Assembly (NCBI GenBank): GCA_023228875.1
Contig: JALOAG010000001.1
Span: 496,001-560,000, forward strand
From: Bacteroidia bacterium
Lineage (GTDB): Bacteria; Bacteroidota; Bacteroidia; NS11-12g; UBA955
Reading direction: 5' to 3'
Length of the DNA stretch: 64,000 nucleotides
Position numbers and translations under genes: made by a program. The notes beneath the pieces were generated by a model. That model was given only the letters and a program-made list of their open reading frames with translations. It made no database searches and was not told the DNA's origin. How positions within the stretch are numbered: the first letter of the stretch is position 1; each line of letters starts with the position of its first letter. This document shows, one piece after another, positions 25,911 through 36,100 of the stretch.

Positions 25911-26393
25911 CTATTCGGGTAGCTCAAACTCAGTTTCCCACTTTTCTCCTGAGTTGGTATTAATCAGATTGATTTTTAAAAAGGATTCATCCCCCTTTTT
26001 ATAATATGTCCTGCCTTCTACGATACAGTAGACTTCAATCTCGGCATTATTCTTCTTTTTGATTTTGTCGCCTTTGCGAGGCATAAAAGGATAATGAATA
26101 GTGATTTTTTCATCTTCGGTTAAAACAAGTTTGAGTGCGGTTTTGAAAATGATTTCTTCAAACTTCTCAGCTATAATTTCATCACTCAACTTTTTTTTGA
26201 CTTGTGTTGAAATTTGGTTTGACCAATCAATGAGACGTTCTATTGATTCTAATTTTAGCTGTTCTCTGATATAGAATGGGAAAGGGGAGCGGATATGCAG
26301 ATTGCCTGTAAACCAATAATTAAATGCAGCCTCAATCATTTCTGCTTCAATATGCTTTTGATTTTTGAGCTTTATTTTGAGTTGAGAATGCAT
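25911..26393 (-). CDS. Conserved-type hypothetical protein, soluble
   Basis: A 160-residue protein that I do not recognise. It has no signal peptide or membrane segment. The first half is probably helical (HIEAEMIEAAFNYWFTGNL, ERLIDWSNQI). The second half is rich in beta strands with lysines (GDKIKKKNNAEIEVYCIVEG). A start at 26417 is possible, but the TATCTTTG promoter element ends only one base before it, so transcription would begin inside the extension. The ATG at 26393 is chosen. It is convergent with the MORN gene, four bases apart. Confidence 0.6.
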   Translation of the reverse strand: MHSQLKIKLKNQKHIEAEMIEAAFNYWFTGNLHIRSPFPFYIREQLKLESIERLIDWSNQISTQVKKKLSDEIIAEKFEEIIFKTALKLVLTEDEKITIHYPFMPRKGDKIKKKNNAEIEVYCIVEGRTYYKKGDESFLKINLINTNSGEKWETEFELPE

Positions 26394-26418
26394 AGGATAA
26401 ATATTCAAATGGGTCATT

Positions 26419-26426
26419 CAAAGATA
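26419..26426 (-). promoter_or_regulatory. -7 promoter element, TATCTTTG, for the 25911 gene
   Basis: Exact TAnnTTTG match on the minus strand. It decides the start codon at 26393. Confidence 0.55.
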
Positions 26427-26436
26427 ATAAAGATGG

Positions 26437-26470
26437 GCACTATGAAATAAATATTTTTATTTCATAGTGC
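26437..26470. repeat. 15-base perfect hairpin between two minus-strand genes
   Basis: GCACTATGAAATAAA (26437-26451) is perfectly complementary to the inverse of 26456-26470, with a four-base loop TATT. It lies 14 bases after the stop of the LtaS-like gene and just upstream of the next promoter. It can end transcription of the former, although no clean T-run follows, or serve as an operator for the latter. Confidence 0.6.
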
Positions 26471-26484
26471 AATAAGCTTCCCTC

Positions 26485-28413
26485 TTACTCCAACTTCGTT
26501 TTGTTTTGTCTGAATAACCAGTCTGCGGTTTGTGTTTGAGAAAATGCGTATTGCCTTAATTGTGTTGCGATTTCAGGGTGTTCCTTTATGAAATTTTTGC
26601 TGTGAGGTTCTGATTTGCGATATAAATATTCGTTGCCGGAATAGTAATATATATACAGCCATTCATCATTTAGTGCCGTGAGTTTGTCATCGGATGAAAA
26701 ATAGATCATATCGCGCTTGACATCAAAAGGTGATACTCCCAATGTATTATTGATATAAGGCAGTTTTAGGATGGACATTAAATATGGAAATACATCAATT
26801 TGTTGCATAAAACTATGTACTTGAGTCGCTTGTGTTTTGCTTGGTTGATATATGATAAATGGAATGTGTTGATAATTGATGGCAAAACCTGAGATTTGTT
26901 CACCAACATTGAGTCCGTGATCGGCAATGAAAAGGAAAATCGTATTGTCGTACCAAGTTTCTTTGCTGCATTCTTCTAAAAATAACCCAATTGACCAGTC
27001 TGCAAAGTGAACAGCATCAAGGCTCTTGTCATTATATTTGATTTTAAAGTTTTTGGGAATGATATATGGATCATGATTTGAGCTGGTGAGGATGGTAGCA
27101 AAAAAAGGTTGGGTAGTGGAGGAGAGTTGTTGATGTGCAAAGGTGAAAAGATAGTCATCTGCTACTCCAAAGGGTCCCACTACTTTTTCTTTGTCATAAT
27201 CTGGTTGGCTATATACTTTGTCAAAAGAGTTGAAAGACAGGAATGAACCTAAATTGTCAAAACTCTTGTCATGGGTGGTAAAAAACATTGTTTGATAACC
27301 ATACTGTTTAAGAGTATAAGGAATTCCACTGTATTTTCTTAGCGGAACCGTACCCATTGGGCGTGTTCGCTTGATAGCAGGAAACCCATAGAGGGTTGAA
27401 AACACTCCATTGTTTGTATGGATTCCTGCACTATACATATTCGTGTGCATGATTCCTTTTCTACTCAAACTGTCTAAGTTTGGTGTAAGCCCTTGTGTAT
27501 TCCCTCCAAATTCCATGTATGCAGCACTCATACTTTCCATGATTACTAAGATTACATTTGGTTTAGAAATTTGCAATTCGCCTTCACTCGCTCGCGCAAT
27601 TGGTGAAAGTGAGTCAATTGGATTTGTAATGTTGAGATATTGTTTTGTTAATTGAATGGCCTGTTCTTCATCCATCAGATTGGCTTTTGCTTCATAGCTT
27701 TTGATTAGAGTAAAAATTGGATTCAGTGCAAGTTGGTTTACCGTAGTATTGTCAGAAAAAAAGGCATCGCCCTCTTTGAGGGGATGGTCAAGACGACCAC
27801 GCATGCCTAAGAATGTGAACACAATGAGCACAATACTCAATGTGAATCGCATTAGAAGTGGCAGATTATAGGGGTGGTTTGTTGAATTTCTCACCCATTG
27901 CACTCCAATTTTATAGAAAGAATAAATGAGTCCAATGCAAAATAAAACAGCTAAAATCAGTGTAAGTAAGTGGGTTGTGTTTCCTGCAAGCATATCAAAA
28001 ACAATGGCAGGATTGCTTAACCACTGAAATGAAGACTCAGTAAGCTTATTTTTAAAAAACAGGAAGTATGGAATGTCTGCAACGGTTAGAATTATCAATA
28101 TGGGCAGACTGATTATGTAATAGAGTATTGTTGATTTAAACAACGCTTTTTGAGCAACCAAATTAGCGACCCACAAAGAGCAGAGAAATAATAGGATAGG
28201 AATAGCGCTGTAAAATGAAATCACAAACAAGTCAAAGGGAAGCCCATTTGCAAAAATCTTTGCTTGCGTGTCAGACGAAATTGCTGATTCTTGGTTTGCT
28301 ATTAATTGAATTAATATTGCCCTTGATGCAGTAAAAAATAAAAGCACAAACAGCCCAACCAGCAAAATAAAATAAAGGTGCAGAGTTGAAGTGCGAAGCG
28401 TTTGTTTGTTCAT
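26485..28413 (-). CDS. LTA-synthase-family sulfatase/phosphoglycerol transferase
   Basis: A 642-residue inner-membrane protein with five transmembrane segments in the first 225 residues and an extracytoplasmic sulfatase-type domain (about 270-610). Metal and catalytic elements are KPNVILVIMESMSAAY, the nucleophile threonine region AGIHTNNGVFSTL, and FLFIADHGLNVG. In Gram-positives the family makes lipoteichoic acid. In Gram-negative bacteria relatives transfer phosphoglycerol or phosphoethanolamine to periplasmic glycans or lipids. The donor and acceptor here are not known. A TACTTTTG promoter element is eight bases before the ATG. Confidence 0.9.
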   Translation of the reverse strand: MNKQTLRTSTLHLYFILLVGLFVLLFFTASRAILIQLIANQESAISSDTQAKIFANGLPFDLFVISFYSAIPILLFLCSLWVANLVAQKALFKSTILYYIISLPILIILTVADIPYFLFFKNKLTESSFQWLSNPAIVFDMLAGNTTHLLTLILAVLFCIGLIYSFYKIGVQWVRNSTNHPYNLPLLMRFTLSIVLIVFTFLGMRGRLDHPLKEGDAFFSDNTTVNQLALNPIFTLIKSYEAKANLMDEEQAIQLTKQYLNITNPIDSLSPIARASEGELQISKPNVILVIMESMSAAYMEFGGNTQGLTPNLDSLSRKGIMHTNMYSAGIHTNNGVFSTLYGFPAIKRTRPMGTVPLRKYSGIPYTLKQYGYQTMFFTTHDKSFDNLGSFLSFNSFDKVYSQPDYDKEKVVGPFGVADDYLFTFAHQQLSSTTQPFFATILTSSNHDPYIIPKNFKIKYNDKSLDAVHFADWSIGLFLEECSKETWYDNTIFLFIADHGLNVGEQISGFAINYQHIPFIIYQPSKTQATQVHSFMQQIDVFPYLMSILKLPYINNTLGVSPFDVKRDMIYFSSDDKLTALNDEWLYIYYYSGNEYLYRKSEPHSKNFIKEHPEIATQLRQYAFSQTQTADWLFRQNKTKLE

Positions 28414-28421
28414 GAATCATG

Positions 28422-28429
28422 CAAAAGTA
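28422..28429 (-). promoter_or_regulatory. -7 promoter element, TACTTTTG, for the LtaS-like gene
   Basis: Exact TAnnTTTG match, eight bases before the start codon, predicting an almost leaderless mRNA. Confidence 0.55.
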
Positions 28430-28582
28430 AAAGAAATTTGCAGGTCTCTAATATTTCAATAAAAAGAGAATTTCTCTGTCGAAACAGAAAGATAGTCGGA
28501 ATTTTTCGCAATATTTGCCGACTCAACTATATATAAGAAGGGTTTTTATCAAGTAGCAGGAGTTGAAATTATAGCATGAATA

Positions 28583-30742
28583 ATGGATTTTAGGGAATAT
28601 TTTAAACATATCATACAGCAATTCAATCTACCCTTAGAGAGTCCTATCCTCGTGTTTTCGCTAATATTATTAATTATCTTGCTGTCGCCTGTATTATTAA
28701 GGAAACTCAATATTCCCGGCATAATCGGGTTGATAATTGCCGGTGTAGTCATAGGTCCGCATGGATTACATGTGCTTGAAAAGAACTCAGCCATAGATTT
28801 ATTCTCTACCATTGGATTGTTGTATATTATGTTTATTGCGGGTCTTGAACTTGATTTGAATGAGTTTAAGGCAAATCGCAATAAGAGCTTGCTGTTTGGT
28901 TTTTTCACTTTTGCTATTCCTCTTTCCATTGGCTATCCTGTTTGTCATTATTTATTGGGCTATGATTTTAACACCAGTCTTCTCACAGCGAGTATGTTTG
29001 CTACACATACGCTAGTTGCCTATCCTATAGTGAGTAAATTTGGTATTGCAAAAAATCAAGCAGTGGCTGTAACAGTTGGAGGTACAATTCTGACAGACAC
29101 AGCGGTTCTGATTATTTTAGCCGTCATTTTAGGAAATAGTCAAGGAAGTCTTACGAGTGATTTCTGGATAAGATTAGGAGTTTCGCTCGTAATCTTTTCT
29201 CTCATTATGTTTTTGATAATACCGCGAATTGCCAAATGGTTTTTCAAAAAATTAGAAAGTGAGAAACATTCACATTATATATTTGTTCTATCGGTTGTGT
29301 TTTTTGCTGCATTTTTAGCCGAAGCAGCCGGTATAGAGCCAATAATAGGTGCATTCGTTGCCGGTCTTGCATTGAATACACTTATTCCAAATTCATCTGC
29401 ATTGATGAATAGAATTGAGTTTATTGGGAATTCATTGTTTATACCATTCTTTTTAATCAGTGTGGGTATGATTGTGAATATCAAAGTGATAATGAGTGGA
29501 CCAACTGCTTTGATTGTTGCAGCTACACTTTCTGTTGTTGCAATATTGGGAAAATGGCTCGGGGCATTATTCACACAGCTAATCTTTAAATATTCAAAAG
29601 CACAAAGGCAGTTGATTTTTGGTTTGAGCGGAGCACATGCTGCTGCAACGTTGGCTGTAATATTGGTAGGATTTCAACAAGGCATTATCAATGAAAACAT
29701 TTTGAATGGCACCATTATTCTTATCTTAATTACTTGCATCGTTGCATCATTTGCAACCGAAAAAGCAGCGAAACAAATTGTGATTGAGTCAGAAAATGAC
29801 CACTCCGAGATTCAAAAACAGAATGGGGTACACAATGAACATATCCTTTTGCCAATTTCAGATTTAGAAAAAATAGAGAAATTATTGGAGTTCTCGATTT
29901 TTATTAAAGATAAAAAATCAGCCAACCCAATTTCAATCCTCTCTGTAGTGTCCAATGATGATGAAGCAGAGGTGAATATTATTAAGACAAGAAACAAACT
30001 CGAAGCATTTGTAAAGCAAGCATCAGCATCAGAAACCAAAGTAAATGTCATCACTACCATAGATCATAACTCAGCGAGTGGTATCAGTAGAATTTCTCGT
30101 GAACTTATGGCGGACATTGTTACTATGGGATGGTACAGCAAGACGCATATCATCGATAAACTCATGGGAGAGAAATTGGAAAGTATTTTAAAGAATATTG
30201 ACAAAACTGTCATGATTTGCCATTTTGGACAACCATTGGCTTTACACAAAAGACTTGTGGTTGCTGTCCCGCGTATGGCTGAATTTGAGAAGGGATTTGC
30301 GTTGTGGGTGAAAAAACTTGCCATGCTTGCGCAGGAACTAAGCATGTCGATTTTAGTGTATTGTTGTGAATCAACAGAAAGAGCAATAAAAAAAGTGTTT
30401 ACCCAACACAAACTATCGCCTTCCTTACAATTCAAATCTTTTGTTGACTGGGATGATTTTCTCATCATATCAAAGGATGTCCGCAAGGATGATTTATTTG
30501 TTTTAATCTCCGCTCGTAAAGGTGCTACATCCTATATAGGAGCATTAGATAATTTGCCTTCAAAAATTGAAAAATATTTTGAAAAGAATAACCGAATCGT
30601 GATTTATCCTCAAGAGTATGATAGTGTGCCAATCGAACGATTTAGTGATATATCGGGAGAGCCTATTAATAAAGGTCTTGAAGCTGTACAGAAAATTGGT
30701 AAGGGTATTGGGTCAATTTTCAAGAAGCAAGATGAGGAATAG
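28583..30742 (+). CDS. CPA2-family cation:proton antiporter with C-terminal UspA-like domain
   Basis: A 719-residue protein. About twelve transmembrane helices fill residues 20-400, with antiporter motifs IPGIIGLIIAGVVIGPHGL, LLYIMFIAGLELDL and the AGIEPIIGAFVAGLALN region. The soluble C-terminal half (about 410-710) resembles universal-stress-protein domains. Family members exchange K+ or Na+ for protons. It stands alone between divergent and convergent neighbours. The start is ATG at 28583; no strong promoter element was found in the 170 bases upstream. Confidence 0.9.
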   Translation: MDFREYFKHIIQQFNLPLESPILVFSLILLIILLSPVLLRKLNIPGIIGLIIAGVVIGPHGLHVLEKNSAIDLFSTIGLLYIMFIAGLELDLNEFKANRNKSLLFGFFTFAIPLSIGYPVCHYLLGYDFNTSLLTASMFATHTLVAYPIVSKFGIAKNQAVAVTVGGTILTDTAVLIILAVILGNSQGSLTSDFWIRLGVSLVIFSLIMFLIIPRIAKWFFKKLESEKHSHYIFVLSVVFFAAFLAEAAGIEPIIGAFVAGLALNTLIPNSSALMNRIEFIGNSLFIPFFLISVGMIVNIKVIMSGPTALIVAATLSVVAILGKWLGALFTQLIFKYSKAQRQLIFGLSGAHAAATLAVILVGFQQGIINENILNGTIILILITCIVASFATEKAAKQIVIESENDHSEIQKQNGVHNEHILLPISDLEKIEKLLEFSIFIKDKKSANPISILSVVSNDDEAEVNIIKTRNKLEAFVKQASASETKVNVITTIDHNSASGISRISRELMADIVTMGWYSKTHIIDKLMGEKLESILKNIDKTVMICHFGQPLALHKRLVVAVPRMAEFEKGFALWVKKLAMLAQELSMSILVYCCESTERAIKKVFTQHKLSPSLQFKSFVDWDDFLIISKDVRKDDLFVLISARKGATSYIGALDNLPSKIEKYFEKNNRIVIYPQEYDSVPIERFSDISGEPINKGLEAVQKIGKGIGSIFKKQDEE

Positions 30743-30768
30743 GGTTATTCCAAGCGTTTGAGCTGAGT

Positions 30769-32046
30769 TTATGAGTTTAAGATAGCTTTTGCGTAGTTAG
30801 CCCAACTGAGTTTTTCGCTTGATTTACTTATGTTTTGAGGAGGAATAGGGTGTGCAAGTGCTTTTAACATAACCGATGCCATATCTTGAATGTCTTTGTC
30901 TTTCGCTAAATAACCATTAAAGCCATCTTCTATTGTTTCGGGGAAATGTCCTACAGTGGTCGCCAAGACAGGTAAGTTAAAATTATATGATAAAGATTCT
31001 ACGCCTGAGGGTGTTGCGGTTAAATAATACAAGACAATATTGTTGCTGACCTGAAAATATTTGTGTACGTCTTCATTAGGCACAAATTGGTTGTAGATAA
31101 AAACACTCTCTTGCATTCCAAGTGCATCTACGAGTGCAAGAGGATTGTAGTTTTGTTCATCATCAGTCTTTTTAAGAAATATCTTTTTAGCTAAACCAAA
31201 TAATGTTTTCTTGATTTTGGACCCCAATGAATTCTTGGGTAGTGTGTTCCAGAATGATTCACCAACTATCAATAATGACACGTCATTTCTTTGTTTTCTG
31301 ACTATGTCAAATGCTTGGATGACTTGGTGAAGCCCTTTGTATTTGCGGATAAACCCAAAGAAAAGAAAAACGTTTTCTTTTAGGTTCATTTCCTGCTTAG
31401 CTTTTGCAATATCAAAGTTCGGAACCGGTTTAAAGAGGTCATATACAGGGTGGTAAAGTTTGATTATACTGCGTTTTGGCGGTGTTGCTCTTGACCCGGT
31501 TTCGTTGATTTCAAACTGTTTTTTAGGCAACAATTCTTTTAATTCATTTGCGGTCTTATAGGCGTGGGCAATGTATGTGTGTGCATGGCTCAAGCCTAAT
31601 TCAGAAAAGAATCTGTCTAATTTAGAGCCTTCCTTTTGAACAACTAAGTGGCAATCAATGATTAATTCAGTTTTCCCCCATTTGAATAATTTTTTAGTAA
31701 TGTAACCCAGAGGTAAACCTTGAATGGCAATTGCCCATTGAAAAATCACTTTATCAGGTTTGAGTTTCTTAATAAAATTTACAGTCTTTTTCCATGACAA
31801 TGGATTGTTGTAATTGGTCAAATAGGATACCTTTATTTGAGTTCCCTCTAATAAATCATGTTTGCTTGCTCGGTCTTTAAAATCACGCGGGATAATTGCC
31901 GGGTATTGCTGTGTCCAAGAAACAATATGTACTTCAGCCCCTTCTTTTTCAAGAGCTAATCCTAATGAGGTGTTGTAATTGGAAATTCCACCTTTGAAAG
32001 CCGGTCCCGGACCAAAGCATACTATTTTGAGTTTCTTGTCTGACAA
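30769..32046 (-). CDS. Family 4 (GT-B) glycosyltransferase
   Basis: A 425-residue protein. The N-terminal domain opens with KLKIVCFGPGPAFKGGISNYN, the glycine-rich acceptor-side loop. The C-terminal domain has FLFFGFIRKYKGLHQVIQAF and the donor-binding E-x7-E-like region GVESLSYNFNLPVLATTVGHFPE. It probably transfers a hexose onto a surface glycan in the cytoplasm. It starts six bases after the epimerase gene and the two form an operon, so a supply-and-transfer pair is likely. Confidence 0.88.
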   Translation of the reverse strand: MSDKKLKIVCFGPGPAFKGGISNYNTSLGLALEKEGAEVHIVSWTQQYPAIIPRDFKDRASKHDLLEGTQIKVSYLTNYNNPLSWKKTVNFIKKLKPDKVIFQWAIAIQGLPLGYITKKLFKWGKTELIIDCHLVVQKEGSKLDRFFSELGLSHAHTYIAHAYKTANELKELLPKKQFEINETGSRATPPKRSIIKLYHPVYDLFKPVPNFDIAKAKQEMNLKENVFLFFGFIRKYKGLHQVIQAFDIVRKQRNDVSLLIVGESFWNTLPKNSLGSKIKKTLFGLAKKIFLKKTDDEQNYNPLALVDALGMQESVFIYNQFVPNEDVHKYFQVSNNIVLYYLTATPSGVESLSYNFNLPVLATTVGHFPETIEDGFNGYLAKDKDIQDMASVMLKALAHPIPPQNISKSSEKLSWANYAKAILNS

Positions 32047-32052
32047 GGGTTT

Positions 32053-33105
32053 TTATTTGTTCAATCGTTCAAGTGCTTTTTCATACACCCTTCTCATCCC
32101 TTCTTCAATTGAGATTTTGGGTTCCCATCCAAATGTGTTTCCAACATAGCTCATGTCAGCATATCGGGAATGTACTCCAACGGGTTTGTCTAATAAAGGT
32201 TTGATTGTGGGTGTGTATCCTGCAATATTGCAAAAGACTTCAATAATTTCAAGGAACGAGGTTAGTTTTCCGGAGCCGATATTAATGGCAGTTCCATCTG
32301 ATATATTATCCATTGCCATCAGAATACAATCAATACAATCATCAATATGAACAAAATCTCTTCCTTGTTTACCGCTGCCCCATATCTCAAATGGGTTTTC
32401 TTTTGCAGCAGCTCTTGCTGCAATGGCAGGTACAGGATAGGTGAGGTCTTGATCTTCCCCATACCCTGAAAAAGGACGAATGCAAGCAACAGAAATGCCG
32501 TAATGTTTTGCCGCAATTTGTGCAAGGTATTCACCGGTTAATTTACTCCAACCATAAGTCATATCCGGTTGTCCAAGTCTCCCATTGAAGTTAATGTCTG
32601 ATTCTTTCAATGCCACAGCATCGTTGACAGTTTGCATGTCTATCGGGTATGCAGCTGATGAACTTGGATATAGCACTCTTTCTGGTTTGTAGTTGCATAT
32701 CCAATAAAACAATTCTGCATCAATACTCAAATCTAATGCAACCGCCATTGGGTCGCCATCTATTTTTGCTCTACCGCCTACAATAGCTGCAAAGTGATAT
32801 ACATCAGAAAAGCGGGGAAATCTAAACCCATAGCGACTGTTAATGAAGTCCGGGTCTTTTCTAATTTCATACAGGAAATCCCTAAAATCACCTTTTCTAA
32901 AAATCAGTCTTTCATTTGGTCCATAGATTCTTAAATCTTGTACCTCTCTCTGCAAAGGCTGGTCATGCCAAGAATCGGGCATTGGTGTTCCGGCTGAAAG
33001 GTCGTCAACTACGAAAATATAATCCTGTGTTGTTTTTAAAAGTCGTTTTACCAAGTTGCGCCCAACAAACCCACAACCTCCTGAAACCAAATGTATTTTA
33101 GACAT
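32053..33105 (-). CDS. NAD-dependent nucleotide-sugar epimerase/dehydratase
   Basis: A 350-residue extended SDR with the NAD-binding motif HLVSGGCGFVGRNLVKRL, the catalytic YGWSKLTGEYLA (Tyr-x3-Lys) and the substrate-side RPFSGYGEDQDLTYPV. It acts on a nucleotide-activated sugar; the exact sugar is not clear, with GDP- or UDP-hexose epimerases the closest in pattern. It is the first gene of a two-gene operon with the glycosyltransferase at 30769. A TAGATTTG promoter element lies upstream. Confidence 0.88.
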   Translation of the reverse strand: MSKIHLVSGGCGFVGRNLVKRLLKTTQDYIFVVDDLSAGTPMPDSWHDQPLQREVQDLRIYGPNERLIFRKGDFRDFLYEIRKDPDFINSRYGFRFPRFSDVYHFAAIVGGRAKIDGDPMAVALDLSIDAELFYWICNYKPERVLYPSSSAAYPIDMQTVNDAVALKESDINFNGRLGQPDMTYGWSKLTGEYLAQIAAKHYGISVACIRPFSGYGEDQDLTYPVPAIAARAAAKENPFEIWGSGKQGRDFVHIDDCIDCILMAMDNISDGTAINIGSGKLTSFLEIIEVFCNIAGYTPTIKPLLDKPVGVHSRYADMSYVGNTFGWEPKISIEEGMRRVYEKALERLNK

Positions 33106-33130
33106 GTGCTGTTTAGAAAAATTAGTGGTG

Positions 33131-33138
33131 CAAATCTA
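33131..33138 (-). promoter_or_regulatory. -7 promoter element, TAGATTTG, for the epimerase-glycosyltransferase operon
   Basis: Exact TAnnTTTG match, 25 bases before the ATG at 33105. Confidence 0.5.
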
Positions 33139-33156
33139 TGTTTTTTCGCACAAAGT

Positions 33157-36100
33157 CTATTGCTTCAAAAGTTTGAATCTGTGGACTCCGGCTTCATCTT
33201 CTACTTCAATACAATAGATTCCTGTTGCAAACTCTTGCATTGATACTTGCGTCCGGTTTTGTTCAATCACTTGAATAGTTTTGCCTGTGAAATCCTTGAT
33301 TGTAATCCTTTGTATGGTATTTGGAGAATTGATGTGGAACTGGCTCTCCACCGGATTCGGGTAGATGCTGATTTGTTTGTTTTGTGAATGGAAAATTACA
33401 GTTGCAATTTGTGAGAATACATCATTGTTATTCCAATCGGTCTGCTTGAGTCTGTAATATTGAATTCCTTGAAGAGGCGTGTAGTCTTTAAACTCATAAT
33501 CCAAAGTGATATAGGAATTTCCGGCACCTTTTACTTTTCCAATTTCAAACCATTGGATTAAGTCTATTGTTTTTAAAACTGTGAATAAATGGTTGTTCAT
33601 TTCACTTGCAGTTTGCCATTGCAACAAAACATAATTCTCACGTGGTAAAGCATTAAAGTTAAGCAGTTCAATAGGCAAGGCAATGCAACCAATGTTCACA
33701 GTCGTAGTGTCTGCATTTTTACAACCATTGTTAGGGAAGGTTACTGTAAGATAGATTGTTTTCGTGCCGGGTAAGGTAGGATAAACCCATTGTGCAGTTG
33801 GATTGTCGAGATCAAGTCCAATCATAGTGTCTGTTTCGGCTTCTTCAAAAATCCATTCGTAGTTCAAACTTACAGTACCATGAGGATAGCTAAATTCCAC
33901 TGTATCTTTACATACTGTTAATGGATTCACGGCAATAGTTGGTTTTTGCGGAATTGAATCCACAGTAATGGAAACAGTATTGGTGTATCCTAAATTTCCG
34001 CAGGCATTATAAAATGAATTGCGATAAGTATTAGTCACCAGACTTGAATCAATGTTGTAGATGGTAAGATTTGCTGATGTTGCACCGGGAATATTATTCC
34101 AAGTAACACCTCCATCCGAACTTATTTGCCATTGATAATTAATAGTAGGAGTACCGTTGAAGGTTGGAGTAAAAGAAATAGATGAGAATCTACATCCTGT
34201 TTGGTCGGTTGGCTGAGTATTGACTGAAGCAGGTATCGGGGTTGCTGATGGTGTAAAAGATTGTGCCCAACTTCTGATACTTTCAATGCTATCTTTGTCT
34301 ATAATAGCAATTGCAAACCAATATGTTTGCCCATTGGTTAAGCCGGTTACTAAATACGAAGTATCTGTAGTTTTTGCAATTTCGGTCATTTCCTCTCCAA
34401 TTAATTGAAATATTTTAAATGTGTCAGTTGCAACAGTTGGATTCCAATGAAGATAAACTTGTCCGGAACAAGTGATGCCCGAAACTCCTGTATTTAACGG
34501 GTTGGGTTTAATTGTGAAAACATTGTTGTTGGTTGAACTCATGCCCCCTGTAGTGCTCACCCTTATTAATGCTTGTCGTGTGGTAAGTGTAGGAGATGCA
34601 CTATTCCATGTATAATATCTGGTAGTATTGGGAAGCCCACTTACGAGAGTGCTCCAGGTGCTTCCGCTGTCATCTGAAAACTCTAAAGAAATTGTTCCTG
34701 ATAAATCAAAACCATCCCAAGCTATTATCTGAGCAGAAGCTGCATCTTTGGGTGGTAACCATTTTTCACCTCCGAAAGGATAGGTAAGTTCTAAGTATGG
34801 TTCTGTTTCTATCCAAGTAAGGGAAAATGGTATTTTGCCGGAAGGAATAGTAGTGCCTAAAACAACCACTTTGTAATCACCGGCTACAACATTTGAGACA
34901 ACTACCTGCTCATTATTATTTAAAGTGTCAATCTTTTGGGTTGCAGAGACAGCAGGATTTGTATAATCCGGTACTAAAGGTCTTATGGTGTCTAAGTTGG
35001 GGTCAATAATGAATATGTCTAAATCATTGATTAAGGCGAAGTTTGTAGCCAAAGGTGTAGGTTCTTCTGCCCAAGCTAAAAGAAACTTTATTTCTTTTGT
35101 TTTCGATAGTGCGGAAATTGTTACCAATGTGTCAACACAAGAATCTTGGTGTGCAACACTGTCAATAAGGTATTGGTTGTTCTCTATCACCTTGGCAGCT
35201 TTATATGCATCAATCCTGCCAAATCCATATATAAAGTCGGGACCTGTATTCCCAAGATCCTTCGCTGTATTTAATAAGATCGCTTTGATTGTGTGTGAGT
35301 CAGGGTCCTTGTTAGAATTAAGATTTCTATAATGTTCATATAAAAGAGTAGCTGCACCAGCCGCATTTGGCGAACTGAATGATGTGCCCGAAGCACTTGC
35401 GTAATTATTTGATGTAGCAGAACTGTATATGCTTACACCTCTGTCAACCACGTCAGGTTTAATTCTTCCATCAAGTGTTGGTCCATAAGAATGATTTGTG
35501 CTGTTGCCATCAATCGCATCGACCGACCCGACTGTAAGTCCATTCTTGGAAGATTGTAAACCTTCAAAAACTGTTCTATACCCGCCTGCAATGCAATTAT
35601 TTGCTCTGTGATTGCCTGAAGCAAAAGTTTGCAATAAAGAAGGGTGCATTACCGCGAGTGTGTCAAAATAATAACTGACAATGTCATAATCACCTCTATT
35701 TGTACATGTCATGTCATTTCCAATGAAATATGAATGATTGGCAACAACCATATTGAATGTGCTAGCACCTGAGTCTATATCTCCAATAACAGATGCTTGA
35801 ATTTCCCATGAATATATGTCTGCTTTGTTTGCATTTCCCATTGCATAAGGATTGCGATTCCCGGTTCCTGCAAATAAGCCTGCCACTTCTGTTGCATGAT
35901 CTAAAATGGTACTGCCTTTTACTATGTGTAATCTGTAGGCAAAATCAATATGATTAAAAACCAAACCATCAAAAATGCCGATCGCGACTCCGTTTCCACT
36001 TAAGCCTCTTTGACCTGTTAATTGTGACTTTAGGATATTTGTTCTGTGTAAAGAGAGCGAAGGAATGTCAAGTGGTTTAGCTTCCATGTTTTTTTCTTCT

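Noticed and set aside
30736..30751. Terminator between the antiporter and the glycosyltransferase (GGAATA-GGGT-TATTCC)
   Set aside because: The stem is only six bases, no T-run follows, and it overlaps the antiporter stop codon.
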